Positions 1 through 9,241 are shown, numbered from the stretch's first letter. The stretch is DNA of 64,000 nt from Posidoniimonas polymericola (GCF_007859935.1 NZ_SJPO01000001.1:558001-622000); one strand, 5' to 3'. Translations and numbers: made by a program. The notes: generated by a model from the sequence alone, not told the origin.

Positions 1-1
1 C

Positions 2-343
2 GACGACCGCTACTTCGTCGCCGGCGATGGCAATCGGCTCGGCCAGCTCGGCACGAAGCTCGACTTGGCGGACGTCGACTCGCTGAACTTGGTCGACGAG
101 TGGCTCGGCATCGACGTCGGTCTCTCGATGGACCGCCCGACCTCGATCTGGACCTACCCGATCGCCACGGTCAGCCAGTCCGAGGGTGGCTTCGAGATGG
201 TCAACCAGAGCGTGGTGGTGCAGCCGCACTGGATCCTGCAGGCCGACGAGCACGGCCGCTGGAGCGTCACCATGCGGATGAAGATCGACACCACCATGGC
301 CGAGTCCCGCATGCACCAAGCCGCCGAAGCGGCGACCGTGTAG
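2..343 (+). CDS. C-terminal end of a GH57-type glycosidase/glucanotransferase-like protein (DUF1926-like domain), 5' truncated
   Basis: The reading frame is open from the window edge to a TAG at 341-343, so only the last ~113 residues are present. They contain a run reading DEWLGIDVGLSMDRP, then WTYPIATVSQSEGGFE and a VVVQPHW motif. This pattern resembles the C-terminal beta-sandwich (DUF1926) that follows the catalytic barrel in GH57 alpha-amylase/4-alpha-glucanotransferase proteins. If so, the protein would act on alpha-glucans such as glycogen. The catalytic part lies upstream of the window, so the activity cannot be judged. A strong terminator follows 26 bases after the stop. The family call is from memory of the motif, not a search. 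Confidence 0.7.
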   Translation, partial: DDRYFVAGDGNRLGQLGTKLDLADVDSLNLVDEWLGIDVGLSMDRPTSIWTYPIATVSQSEGGFEMVNQSVVVQPHWILQADEHGRWSVTMRMKIDTTMAESRMHQAAEAATV

Positions 344-368
344 GGCTCATAGCCACAACGAACCGACG

Positions 369-409
369 AACGCGACGCACGGGGGGCGACCCTGTGCGTC
401 GCGTTTTTT
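369..409 (+). terminator. Rho-independent terminator
   Basis: A perfect stem of AACGCGACGCAC (369-380) pairs with GTGCGTCGCGTT (394-405) around a 13-base loop and runs into TTTTTT (404-409). It closes the transcript of the truncated gene ending at 343. Confidence 0.9.
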
Positions 410-523
410 GTGCTGCATCGATTCTTGGTTGTTTCGGAGAGTGCTGCGCAGAAACCTCCGGCGGAAGCCGAAAGGCCTCAGATTGACACTTCTGGCGCCG
501 TCAATTTTCCGGCCCGCGCACAC

Positions 524-1135
524 CTACGCACGCCAATGAAGCACGCTAGCCAACAAGGAAAGGGAGATTAGCAGAAGTCTGCTCCCAGTTGGTTCGGGTG
601 CAACGGCTGCCCAGACTCCTGATTTCGTTACAAAGTACGGTCTAAGAAGAGTAGGCGGTGGTGTCTCGTCCTCCGGCCAAGTTGCAGTTAAGACGGTTAG
701 ACTGCTGTAGTTCCGAGTGAAAACCCCGTCGATTCCGAAGATAGGACCTTCTTCGAGAGTGAAGTCGAGGACTATCCCTCGGGGCTCTAGGAATCGACTG
801 TTGGGTGGTGTGGCATTGGAGTACCAAATACCGCTGGGGTGTGGGGCAAGCTCCCCGAGCTCGTTTTCTTGCAGTTCGAATGGAAGATGCAGTTCGCTAA
901 ACGCCCAGTCGAACACTCCTTCGTAGCCAAAGATTGTGGCTGCGGCGCTGGTGAAAGTCAGCGATTGAATGCTAGCGAGATCGTAGGGCGCCGGTTCTCT
1001 GAGCTGTAGGTAAGCCAGCGTCGCTGAGCCATCGTGAGGATCGAACGCGTATGTCCGACCGAGCGCAGTTCTTTGGCCGATGGCGAAAACGCCCAGCAGC
1101 AGCGCAAGGCCCGCAATCGCATGGGAGCTGGGCAT
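524..1135 (-). CDS. Secreted PEP-CTERM-type hypothetical protein
   Basis: This is a 203-residue protein with an N-terminal hydrophobic segment (residues ~7-20, AGLALLLGVFAIG) typical of a signal peptide. Its C-terminus has the PEP-CTERM layout: APEP, then a hydrophobic helix (LLLISLSLLASVL) and a short basic end (HWRA). Such tails are recognised by an exosortase and lead to surface export or anchoring. The body has no domain I recognise and looks beta-rich. Base composition is lower in GC than in neighbouring genes, consistent with a lineage-specific or acquired gene. The start is the ATG at 1133-1135; no strong ribosome binding site is visible, so the start is tentative. Confidence 0.65.
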   Translation of the reverse strand: MPSSHAIAGLALLLGVFAIGQRTALGRTYAFDPHDGSATLAYLQLREPAPYDLASIQSLTFTSAAATIFGYEGVFDWAFSELHLPFELQENELGELAPHPSGIWYSNATPPNSRFLEPRGIVLDFTLEEGPIFGIDGVFTRNYSSLTVLTATWPEDETPPPTLLRPYFVTKSGVWAAVAPEPTGSRLLLISLSLLASVLHWRA

Positions 1136-1334
1136 GAGATTGGAAGCCCGATCGGCGAGTATTGGTAAAATGGCGAGACTGTCCGCAGGTTCTCACATAA
1201 GAGCGACCACGGCAACATCACTCTACGATCAGCAGACGCAGAGCTACCACAGCTTGGGTGGTAGCTGGCTCGTATGGCTGACATGGTCAACCTGCAGGCT
1301 TCCGCCGGCAGTTGCCGGGTGTATTAGCGCGCTC

Positions 1335-2072
<738 letters not shown>

Positions 2073-2133
2073 CTAGTGAGGCCGGCGGTGCGCGATTGAA
2101 TCCGCAGTCCGAAATCCCCGATCCACAATCGCT

Positions 2134-3042
2134 TCACACGCCAAGGAACTCTTCGGCGGCGTCCATCAGCACGTCTTCGGGCGGTTCGACGCCGGTCCAC
2201 AGGCGGATGGCTTCGGCGATCTCGCGGGTCAGGATCTCGACGCCGGTCACGACCTTCGCGCCGCGGTCGGCGGCGGCGTGCAGCAGCGGGCTGAGGCCGG
2301 CGCGGACCCGCGCGTCGGCGACTACCATGTCGCCTCGCAGCGATCCGGCCAAGGCCTCGGCGGTGAGCGGGTCGCGTTCCTTGGCCCAGCACGACGCGCA
2401 CATGATGAGGTTGACCTCGGCCGGCAGGTCGATGTACTGCTCGTCGGCGTCGATCGACTCGATCGGGTGGTCGGGGTAGGCGGCCCGCAGTCGGTTGATG
2501 AGTGGCTCGCCCTCCTCGTGGCCAAAGTCCACCACGCGGAGCGACGCGGCGCCGTGCTGCAGCAGGGCGAAGGCGGTCGCGAGGCCGCGGCCCTCCAGCC
2601 CCAGCACCGCCGCGTGACGGCCCGCGATCGGGTGGCTGCGGACGATGCAGGCCGCGACGCTCTCGCCGGCCAGGTCGTCGCCGATCAGGCGGTCTTCGCG
2701 CCGCAGCAGGATCGAGACCGAGCGGGTCTGATCGGCCCGGTCGGTGTGCTTGCTGATGTGCTCCCAGCTCAGCCGCTGCAGCGAGGGGAGCAGCAGCATG
2801 CCGCTGAAGCCGAGCGCCGCAGCGCCCCGCAACGCGTCGACCAGCTTCGACTCGTTGACCTCAAACGTCAGGAACCGCCAGTCGATGCCGGCCGCCGCGA
2901 ACGCCTGCTCGACCATGAAGTGGGTCGGGTTACCGGTGACCGACTGGCCGATCAGGCAGCACTTCTCTAGCAGCGAAGTTTGGGACACGGGCGGCGGGCT
3001 CGGAGCCGGGGTGCGGGGAGTGGTAGGTGCGCGACCAAGCAT
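2134..3042 (-). CDS. Shikimate dehydrogenase-like protein lacking canonical catalytic residues
   Basis: The 302-residue product has the two-domain shikimate dehydrogenase layout: an N-terminal segment opening CCLIGQSVTGNPTHFM (standing for the usual substrate-binding opening) and a C-terminal nucleotide-binding half. The key motifs are altered. Where the family has a GxNVTxPxK lysine this protein has GFSGMLLLPSLQ (78-89), and the NTDG catalytic aspartate motif reads GDDLAG (121-126). The glycine-rich cofactor loop reads GLEGRGLATA. It may therefore be a non-catalytic or re-purposed paralogue rather than AroE. I chose the ATG at 3040-3042; the open frame continues upstream to 3291 but would overlap the divergent larB start. 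An upstream Pro-rich segment makes the exact start uncertain. Confidence 0.75.
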   Translation of the reverse strand: MLGRAPTTPRTPAPSPPPVSQTSLLEKCCLIGQSVTGNPTHFMVEQAFAAAGIDWRFLTFEVNESKLVDALRGAAALGFSGMLLLPSLQRLSWEHISKHTDRADQTRSVSILLRREDRLIGDDLAGESVAACIVRSHPIAGRHAAVLGLEGRGLATAFALLQHGAASLRVVDFGHEEGEPLINRLRAAYPDHPIESIDADEQYIDLPAEVNLIMCASCWAKERDPLTAEALAGSLRGDMVVADARVRAGLSPLLHAAADRGAKVVTGVEILTREIAEAIRLWTGVEPPEDVLMDAAEEFLGV

Positions 3043-3265
3043 TATGATCCCACATGCGGCCGGCACCACAAGGCCTGCGGTGTCGCGGTTTGGTGGCCAG
3101 TCGCTAGCTGCCGCCGCCAGGATGCCGCAAAAGGCGAAACCGAAAGGGGAGAGCCCGCGTGCGCGGTCGCCGGATTTCCCCGGCCGGCATTCTACGTTCC
3201 CCCTCGCAGCCCCCGTCGCAGCCCCCGTCGAATATTGCCCCCTTGGCGGGTAAACTAAGGGGCCT
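3043..3265. other. Divergent intergenic region between the shikimate dehydrogenase-like gene and larB
   Basis: This 223-base gap must hold the promoters of both divergent genes. It contains CCCCGTCGCAGCC-type short tandem repetition near 3209-3228. I see no convincing -35/-10 pair or riboswitch. Confidence 0.5.
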
Positions 3266-3979
3266 ATGGACCCCCAGACGCCACGCCACAAATCGCTCGC
3301 CGGTCAGACGGTTACGGTCGACCTCGACCGCCGCCGCCGCTGCGGTTTTCCAGAGGTGGTGTACGGCGAGGGGAAGACCGTCGAGGCGATCGCGGCGGTG
3401 TTTGACGAGCAGCACGCCCGCGGCGAGCCGGCGATGGCGACCCGCGTCTCGCCCGAGCAGGCCGAGGCCCTGCTGCCGCTGCTGTCTGGGGCAACCTACA
3501 ACCAGGTCGCCCGCATCCTCCGCCGCGAGTCCCACCCGGGCCGCCCCCGCGTGGGGAAGGTCGCCGTGGTGAGCGCCGGCTCCAGCGACCTGCCAATCGC
3601 CGAGGAGGCCCGCGAGACGCTCGACTGGATGGGCGTGGCGGTCACCATGGTGCACGACGTTGGGGTCGCGGGTCCGCATAGGCTGCCGGAGCGGCTCGCC
3701 GAGTTCGAGGACGCCGACGCGGTGGTGGTGGTGGCCGGCATGGAGGGCGCGCTGCCGAGCGTCGTGGGTGGCTACCTCGCGTGCCCGGTGGTCGGCGTGC
3801 CGACCAGCGTCGGCTACGGCGCCAACTTCCAGGGGCTGTCGGCGTTGTTGTCGATGCTAAACAGCTGCGCGTCGAACGTCACGGTGGTGAATATCGACGC
3901 CGGCTTCAAAGGGGGCTACGTGGCGGGCCTGATTGCGACCCGCGCGGCCGCCGGCACGGAGGGGCGCCGCGATGCGTGA
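3266..3979 (+). CDS. larB: Pyridinium-3,5-biscarboxylic acid mononucleotide synthase (LarB)
   Basis: LarB carboxylates and hydrolyses nicotinic acid adenine dinucleotide to give the precursor of the nickel-pincer cofactor of lactate racemase. The 237-residue protein has the family N-terminus (DLDRRRRCGFPEVVYGEGKT) and a C-terminal AIR-carboxylase (PurE-like) domain with AVVSAGSSDLPIAEEA, AGMEGALPSVVGG, CPVVGVPTSVGYG and NIDAGFKGG. The start ATG at 3266 gives a normal length. It overlaps the next gene by 8 bases (ATGCGTGA at 3972-3979), implying translational coupling. No larC or larE is visible nearby, so the cofactor pathway is not complete in this window; PurE-like paralogues of other function remain an alternative. 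Confidence 0.9.
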   Translation: MDPQTPRHKSLAGQTVTVDLDRRRRCGFPEVVYGEGKTVEAIAAVFDEQHARGEPAMATRVSPEQAEALLPLLSGATYNQVARILRRESHPGRPRVGKVAVVSAGSSDLPIAEEARETLDWMGVAVTMVHDVGVAGPHRLPERLAEFEDADAVVVVAGMEGALPSVVGGYLACPVVGVPTSVGYGANFQGLSALLSMLNSCASNVTVVNIDAGFKGGYVAGLIATRAAAGTEGRRDA

Positions 3980-4880
3980 CCTCTCCCAAGAGCCGCTGCC
4001 CGCACTCCCGCCCCGCCGGCCCGAGAGCCACAAGGGCGACTTCGGCCGCGCGATGATCATCGGCGGCTCGCGCGGCATGGCCGGCGCGGTCGCGATGGCG
4101 GGCATGGCTTGCCTGCGGAGCGGCGCCGGGCTGGCGACGCTCGGCGTGCCGCGGTGCATTGGCCCGGTGGTGGCCGGCTTCTGCCCCGCGTACATGGTGC
4201 GCGAGCTGGTCGACGACGAGCCCGGAACGCTGTACTGGGCCAACCTGTTCGACCTGGTCCCGGTCGAGCACAACTACACTGTTTGGGCGCTCGGCCCCGG
4301 GCTGGGCGAGCCCGACGCGACCGCCGAGCTCTCTGGCCGGATGAACCGCGAGTGGACCGCGCCGCTGGTCATCGACGCCGACGGGCTCAACGGCGTCGCG
4401 CTGTACGAGGCGCGTTACGCCTCGGCCCCGCTCACGCCGCCGGGCCCCCGCGTCTACACGCCGCACCCGGGCGAGTTCGCCCGCCTGGCGGGGGACGACG
4501 CCCTGGCCGAGCAGGCCACCGGCGACGACGACGCCCGTGTCGCCGCCGCCGCGGCCCTGGCCGCCCGCGACGAGGGCGGCAACACCGTGGTGGTGCTCAA
4601 GGGCCACCGCACCGTGGTGACCGACGGCGCCCGGTTCTCGATCAACGCGACCGGCAACCCCGGCATGGCGACCGGCGGCAGCGGCGACGTGCTGACCGGC
4701 GTGATCACGGCGCTGATCGCCCAGGGGCTGTCGGCGTTCGACGCGGCCCGGCTCGGCGTGCACCTGCACGGCCTGGCGGGCGACATCGCCCGCGAGCGGA
4801 CGGGCGCGGTCTCGCTGATCGCCACCGACCTGATCGACGCGCTCCCCACAGCGTTTCAGAACCCCAACCCCGACTCCTAG
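3972..4880 (+). CDS. nnrD: ADP/ATP-dependent NAD(P)H-hydrate dehydratase
   Basis: This enzyme repairs hydrated NAD(P)H (S form) using a nucleoside phosphate. The product from the ATG at 3972 is 302 residues and corresponds to the ribokinase-like C-terminal half of bifunctional Nnr; the NnrE epimerase half is absent. Diagnostic motifs in order are KGDFGRAMIIGGSRGMAGA, ALGPGLG, VIDADGLN, TPHPGEFARL, VVLKGHRTVV and GNPGMATGGSGDVLTG, the last with the catalytic aspartate. An open frame upstream to 3933 adds only a Pro/Arg-rich stretch inside larB, so I prefer the ATG that overlaps the larB stop. It is probably co-transcribed with larB and ribF. Confidence 0.93.
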   Translation: MRDLSQEPLPALPPRRPESHKGDFGRAMIIGGSRGMAGAVAMAGMACLRSGAGLATLGVPRCIGPVVAGFCPAYMVRELVDDEPGTLYWANLFDLVPVEHNYTVWALGPGLGEPDATAELSGRMNREWTAPLVIDADGLNGVALYEARYASAPLTPPGPRVYTPHPGEFARLAGDDALAEQATGDDDARVAAAAALAARDEGGNTVVVLKGHRTVVTDGARFSINATGNPGMATGGSGDVLTGVITALIAQGLSAFDAARLGVHLHGLAGDIARERTGAVSLIATDLIDALPTAFQNPNPDS

Positions 4881-4898
4881 ACCGCGGCAGGAACCCAG

Positions 4899-5843
4899 GT
4901 GGAAGTGATCCGGCATCTCGACGACCTGCCCGACCAGGCGCGTGGCGGCGCTGTGTCGATAGGCAACTTCGACGGGGTGCACCGCGGTCACGCGGCGTTG
5001 ATCGCCAGGCTGGTCGCCAGCGCGAAGCAGGTCGGCGGCCCCGCGGTGGTGTTTACGTTCGACCCACACCCGGTCCGCATCCTGCGGCCGCAGCACTGCC
5101 CCCCGCCGCTGACCTGGACGCACCGCAAGGCGGAGCTGCTGTCGCGGCTGGGGGTCGACTACGTGGTCGCCTACCCCACGGACGAGGCCCTGCTGCGGCT
5201 CTCGGCCCGCGAGTTCTTCGACCGCGTGGTGGTCGAGTCGCTCGGCGCCAGGGCGATGGTCGAGGGCCCCAACTTCAATTTCGGCCACAACCGCGAGGGC
5301 GACGCCCAGGCGCTCCGCAGCCTGACCGCCGACGCGGGCGTCGCGCTCGAGATTGCCGAGCCGGTCGAGATCGACGGCCAGATGGTGTCGAGCTCGCGGA
5401 TCCGCCGGTTGATTCAGGAGGAGGGCGCGGTCGGCCAGGCCCGACAGCTGCTCACCGCGCCGTACCGGCTGCGGGGCATTGTGACCCACGGCGCGGGCCG
5501 CGGCGCCAAGCTCGGTTTCCCCACCGCCAACGTCGAGGGGATCGACACCCTGATGCCGGCGCACGGCGTCTACTGCGGGCTGGCCAACATCGGCCGCGAG
5601 CGGCTGCCGGCCGCCATCAACCTCGGCCCCAACCCGACCTTCCAGGACATGTCCGCCAAGGTCGAGGTCCACGTGATCGACTACGACAAGACGCTGTACG
5701 GCCGCCCCCTGGAGGTCGACTTCATCGACCGGCTGCGGGACGTCCGATCGTTTAATTCGCCCGAAGAACTCATCGAGCAGGTCCGCCGCGACGTGCTCGA
5801 GGCCGACGAGACCGCCCGCTGCTTCCTGCTGGGCGACTGCTAG
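4899..5843 (+). CDS. ribF: Bifunctional riboflavin kinase/FAD synthetase
   Basis: RibF phosphorylates riboflavin to FMN and adenylylates FMN to FAD. The 314-residue protein has the N-terminal nucleotidyltransferase motif GNFDGVHRGH (22-31), FTFDPHP, the VEGPNFNFGHNREGD segment and SSSRIR, then the kinase domain with GRGAKLGFPTANV and INLGPNPTF. Length and domain order are standard. The start is GTG at 4899, 18 bases after nnrD stops, preceded by GCAGGA. It lies in a run with larB, nnrD and nrnA that share nucleotide-cofactor themes, though this may be coincidence. Confidence 0.96.
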   Translation: MEVIRHLDDLPDQARGGAVSIGNFDGVHRGHAALIARLVASAKQVGGPAVVFTFDPHPVRILRPQHCPPPLTWTHRKAELLSRLGVDYVVAYPTDEALLRLSAREFFDRVVVESLGARAMVEGPNFNFGHNREGDAQALRSLTADAGVALEIAEPVEIDGQMVSSSRIRRLIQEEGAVGQARQLLTAPYRLRGIVTHGAGRGAKLGFPTANVEGIDTLMPAHGVYCGLANIGRERLPAAINLGPNPTFQDMSAKVEVHVIDYDKTLYGRPLEVDFIDRLRDVRSFNSPEELIEQVRRDVLEADETARCFLLGDC

Positions 5844-5885
5844 CCACTCCCTGTTCAAGAGTCTTACGCCGAAAGCCCCACCCGC

Positions 5886-6869
5886 ATGTCTATCGACTGG
5901 AAACCGTTTGTGCCGCTCGTCCAGCAGGCGAGGTCGTTTGTGCTGACCAGCCACATGCGGCCCGACTGCGACGCGCTCGGCAGCGAGCTCGGCATGGCCG
6001 CCGCCCTCGTGGCGCTCGGCAAGACGGTGCGGATCGTCAACGGCGACTCGGTGCCCAGCCACATCAGCTTCATCGACCGCCGCGGCCAGGTCGAGGTGAT
6101 CGGCTCGGGCGTCACCGACGCCGAGGTCCACATGGCGGACGTGCACATGGTGCTCGACACCAGCGCGTGGGGACAGCTCGGCCCGATGGCCGACGTGATC
6201 CGCAGCTCGCCGGCCAGGAAGGTCGTGATCGACCACCACGTCAGCGGCGACGACCTCGGCGCCATGACCTTCAAGGACACGACCTCCGAGTCCAACGGCC
6301 GGCTGGTGCTGCAGGCGGTCGAGGCGCTCGGCGTGAAGCTCACGCCCGACATCGCCAAGCCGCTGTTCTACGCCATGGCGACCGACACCGGCTGGTTCCG
6401 GTTCTCGTCGGTCACCAAGGAGACCTTCGTCGCGGCGGCCAAGCTGGTGGCGGCGGGGGCCTCGCCGCACGAGTCGTTCGGCGCGCTGTACGACCGCAAC
6501 ACCCTGGCCCGCGTCCGCCTGCACGGTCGGATCATGGACAGCGCCGCCCTGGCGATTGACGGCCGGGTGTCGGTCGCGCGGGCGACCGACGCCGACTTTG
6601 CCGCGACCGGCGCCGAGGTCGCCGACACCGAGGACGTCGTGAACCGGGTGCTGAGCATCGCCGGCGTGGAGGTCGCGGCGTTGTTTGTCGACATGGGGGG
6701 CGGCGCGATCAAGGTGAGCCTCCGCAGCCGGAGCGACTTCGACGTCCGCCAGATCGCCGAGTTGTTCGGCGGCGGCGGCCACACCAAGGCCGCCGGCGTA
6801 CGGATCCGCGGCTCCGTGGACGACGCGCAGCAGAGCGTGCTCGAGGCCGTGCGGGTCCAGATGGGCTGA
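5886..6869 (+). CDS. nrnA: DHH-family phosphoesterase, NrnA-like oligoribonuclease/pAp phosphatase
   Basis: NrnA-type proteins degrade nano-RNAs and dephosphorylate 3'-phosphoadenosine 5'-phosphate. The 327-residue product has DHH motif I as SHMRPDCDALGSELG, a central DTS motif, the signature VIDHHVSGDD and a C-terminal DHHA1 motif GGGGHTKAAG. All metal-binding aspartates and histidines are visible. It begins with an ATG 42 bases after ribF and is likely in the same transcript. A long open frame on the opposite strand across this region is an artefact of the GC-rich codon pattern. Confidence 0.92.
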   Translation: MSIDWKPFVPLVQQARSFVLTSHMRPDCDALGSELGMAAALVALGKTVRIVNGDSVPSHISFIDRRGQVEVIGSGVTDAEVHMADVHMVLDTSAWGQLGPMADVIRSSPARKVVIDHHVSGDDLGAMTFKDTTSESNGRLVLQAVEALGVKLTPDIAKPLFYAMATDTGWFRFSSVTKETFVAAAKLVAAGASPHESFGALYDRNTLARVRLHGRIMDSAALAIDGRVSVARATDADFAATGAEVADTEDVVNRVLSIAGVEVAALFVDMGGGAIKVSLRSRSDFDVRQIAELFGGGGHTKAAGVRIRGSVDDAQQSVLEAVRVQMG

Positions 6870-6907
6870 GCTCTGGCGATTCATTATCCTAATCCTAGCA
6901 GCTAGCA

Positions 6908-7387
6908 ATGCACCTCCTCGGAATCGGCCTCGCTGCTGCTGTTGGCATGCTGTTCTACCATCAAGAGGTAGAGGCGGACGGGCCGAGCCTGCACGCGGCG
7001 CTGGCTGAGCCGCAGCTTGGGGTAGCCTTCCTCGTTTTCTCGTTATTCGGAGCGGCCCTCGCCTACTGGCTCGCGACTGCCAAGGTGGGGGACTTTGGGT
7101 TTGCCCGCCACTGGCGGGCGCCCTCGGACACCTACTTGTTTCCGTTGGTGCTGGTGGGATTGCTCTTCTATCAGTTGCTTGGCTTCGCGTTGGGGATGGC
7201 GGCTGTTGGCGTTTTTCATGACCGCAGCAGTTTCTGGGCCGCTGGTGGAATGTCGTTGGTTCTTGCCGGGCTGGTGGTCGGCATTCGGCGCCGGCGCCGA
7301 ATGCCCAAGGGCTGGGGGTGGCCCCTGCCTTGGGGGCTCCGCCAGGAGTGCCGCAATGGCGACTCTGAAGGGCCTGCCGACGACTGA
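6908..7387 (+). CDS. Small multi-pass membrane protein, unknown
   Basis: The 159-residue product has about four hydrophobic segments: residues ~2-17, ~38-58, ~79-98 and ~107-122. A cluster of arginines (IRRRRRMPKGWG) follows the last helix and puts that end in the cytoplasm by the positive-inside rule. No enzymatic motif is seen. It begins 38 bases after nrnA and precedes another membrane protein on the same strand. Two smaller overlapping open frames in other phases are less plausible because they lack membrane or codon structure. Confidence 0.5.
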   Translation: MHLLGIGLAAAVGMLFYHQEVEADGPSLHAALAEPQLGVAFLVFSLFGAALAYWLATAKVGDFGFARHWRAPSDTYLFPLVLVGLLFYQLLGFALGMAAVGVFHDRSSFWAAGGMSLVLAGLVVGIRRRRRMPKGWGWPLPWGLRQECRNGDSEGPADD

Positions 7388-7498
7388 GTCACGCTGGCCG
7401 GCAATGTCGTTAAAGTCCCCCCCGGCGGCCGACCGATCGAGGGGGATGGAAGCGTGGCTCTGCGCCGCGCGATTCCTCACCTTATCGCGTGTTCGTTT

Positions 7499-8269
7499 AT
7501 GTGGTGCCGCCATTGCAAGCAGGACGTGCCGGCTGTCGCGCCAGCGACCGATGGCGCCGTGCACTGCGCACGCTGCCACGGAACGCTCGATCAGCCCGCC
7601 TTTGCCACCGGGGTTAGCGACGCCGGCGTGGGGCTCGATCAGGAGTCCCGCCGGACCGCCGAGCCACAGAAGCTGCTAGCAGGCCTCGACGACGCCTACC
7701 GGCTGGACGACATGCGGCGCACCATCCGCGGCGCCCAGCGTCGCGCGGGGAACGCCCCCCGGATGCTCCGCTTCGACCCGCCCGAGCTGTTCGTCGAGCA
7801 AGCCAGGGTCGAGCCGCCGGTTGCCGAATCGTCGAAGCAGCGCGTCGACCAGCCGATCCGCGATAGCCACCGCCCCACGCAGTGGGCCGCGTGGGCCCTG
7901 GCGCTCGCGGGCGCGATGGGCCTTGGCGCCGGCCTGGGGCTGATGTTCTGGTCGCTCACCGAGGCGCGGCCCGAGCTGTGGGACTGGGGCGTCGGCGCCA
8001 CGCTGGGCGGGCAGGGGCTGTTGATCATCGGACTGGTGCAGCTCATCGCCGGGTTGTGGAACAGCAGCCGCACCGCCAACAACACGCTGCGGGGCGTGCA
8101 TCAGGAGCTCCGCCGGCTGGGCCGCACCACCGAGTCGCTGCTCGGAGCCAACTCGTCGACCGCCGCCAACTTTTACGCCGACCTCGCCCGCGGGGCCAGC
8201 CCCGAGATGCTGCTGGCGAACCTCAAGGGGCAGGTCGACGCGCTGTCGAGCTACGTCACCCGCGACTGA
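7499..8269 (+). CDS. Zinc-ribbon, two-TM membrane protein of planctomycete type
   Basis: From the ATG at 7499 the protein is 256 residues and starts MWCRHCKQDVPAV, followed by HCARCHGTL. The paired CxxC motifs make an N-terminal zinc ribbon. A polar middle region leads to two hydrophobic helices (residues ~129-152 and ~165-187) and a C-terminal amphipathic stretch. The upstream GTG at 7454 would add 15 residues that look non-coding, so the MWCR start is preferred. I know of no function. The layout suggests an inner-membrane protein with a cytosolic metal-binding head. It ends six bases before the convergent TPR gene, with no terminator between them. Confidence 0.65.
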   Translation: MWCRHCKQDVPAVAPATDGAVHCARCHGTLDQPAFATGVSDAGVGLDQESRRTAEPQKLLAGLDDAYRLDDMRRTIRGAQRRAGNAPRMLRFDPPELFVEQARVEPPVAESSKQRVDQPIRDSHRPTQWAAWALALAGAMGLGAGLGLMFWSLTEARPELWDWGVGATLGGQGLLIIGLVQLIAGLWNSSRTANNTLRGVHQELRRLGRTTESLLGANSSTAANFYADLARGASPEMLLANLKGQVDALSSYVTRD

Positions 8270-8275
8270 TCGAGC

Positions 8276-9241
8276 TCACTCGGCGCCCGGTACCGGCGGC
8301 GGTTGAACGGGGTCCTCCGCCAGGAACCTCCCGGCGACCCCCGCCCCCTGCGTCAGTTGCATCGCCTTCTGTAGTTGCAACTCGGCCGCGCGTCGCTCGC
8401 CGCCGAAGTGCAACAGCACGCCCGCCAGCAGCCGCGCGTCGGCGTCGTTGGGGAACTGCTGCAGGCGTTCCTGCAGCGCCGTGTGGACGTCGGCGAGCCC
8501 TTCTTTGCTGTACACGGTGCCGAGGTCGAACCGCGAGTCGGGCCAGTCGGGCTGCTGCTCCAGGCCGCGTTCGAGGGCCTCGACGGCCTCGGCGTAGCGG
8601 CCGGTCGCCAGCTCGAGCAGCATCGTGCGGAACGCCAGCTCCGGCAGGTCGGGCGCCTGCTTCTCGGCCTTGCGGTAGCGGTTGCGGGCGTCGAGCAGCC
8701 GCCCCTCGCGGAGGTAGCGGTCGCCCAGGTCGATGTACCGCCAGGCGTGCTTCAGCTGGTCTGGGCTGGGGCCGTCGATGACGTCCGGACCCGCCGCCAG
8801 GGCCGCGCCGGCGATCCCGCCTGCCGCACGCCGCGGCAGCGCGGCGGCCGGGGCTTCGGCGGGGCGGAGGCCGTAGATCTCTCGGTAGTCGACCACCTGC
8901 ACCGGGGCGTAGTAGGGGTAGTAGCCGGAGTAGTAACCCGAGTAGTAGCCAGGCGTTGAGTAATAGCCGGGGTAGTACCCGGAGTTCCAGCCGCCCGATC
9001 GGCGGTAGTACGATCCCCAGCCGCCGTAGCCGCCGCTGTACGGACCGTAGCCCCCCTGGGGGATGCTGAAGGTCGGCACGTTGGGGTACTTGTGGCTCGG
9101 CGTGCCGAGCACCTTGCCGTCCATCACCGCCGGCCGTGTCGGCGAGTCGCCCGGGAACCGTGTGCGCTGCGCATCGGCTGGACCGATGGCGCAGAGGGTG
9201 ACAGCTCCAATCACGGCGTACAGCACCAAGTTCGTTCGCAT
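8276..9241 (-). CDS. Secreted TPR protein with Gly/Tyr-rich linker
   Basis: The 321-residue product begins MRTNLVLYAVIGAVTLCAIG with an Ala-Asp-Ala-Gln cleavage site, a clear signal peptide. A low-complexity Gly/Tyr/Ser-rich stretch follows (residues ~60-110, repeats of SGYYPGYY type). The C-terminal half is tetratricopeptide repeats (around LKHAWRYIDLGDRYLREG, PELAFRTMLLELATGRYAEA and PDSRFDLGTVYSKEG). The start is the ATG at 9239-9241, supported by a GGGAGGAC ribosome site at 9249-9256; the frame upstream to 9379 runs into a palindromic repeat and is rejected. It probably acts as a periplasmic or envelope scaffold. Confidence 0.75.
   Translation of the reverse strand: MRTNLVLYAVIGAVTLCAIGPADAQRTRFPGDSPTRPAVMDGKVLGTPSHKYPNVPTFSIPQGGYGPYSGGYGGWGSYYRRSGGWNSGYYPGYYSTPGYYSGYYSGYYPYYAPVQVVDYREIYGLRPAEAPAAALPRRAAGGIAGAALAAGPDVIDGPSPDQLKHAWRYIDLGDRYLREGRLLDARNRYRKAEKQAPDLPELAFRTMLLELATGRYAEAVEALERGLEQQPDWPDSRFDLGTVYSKEGLADVHTALQERLQQFPNDADARLLAGVLLHFGGERRAAELQLQKAMQLTQGAGVAGRFLAEDPVQPPPVPGAE

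Noticed and set aside
3906..6908. A 1000-codon open frame on the minus strand opposite larB, nnrD, ribF and nrnA
   Set aside because: It is antisense to four well-conserved genes with diagnostic motifs, has biased His/Ala/Arg composition and no domain. It is a by-product of GC-rich codon third positions.
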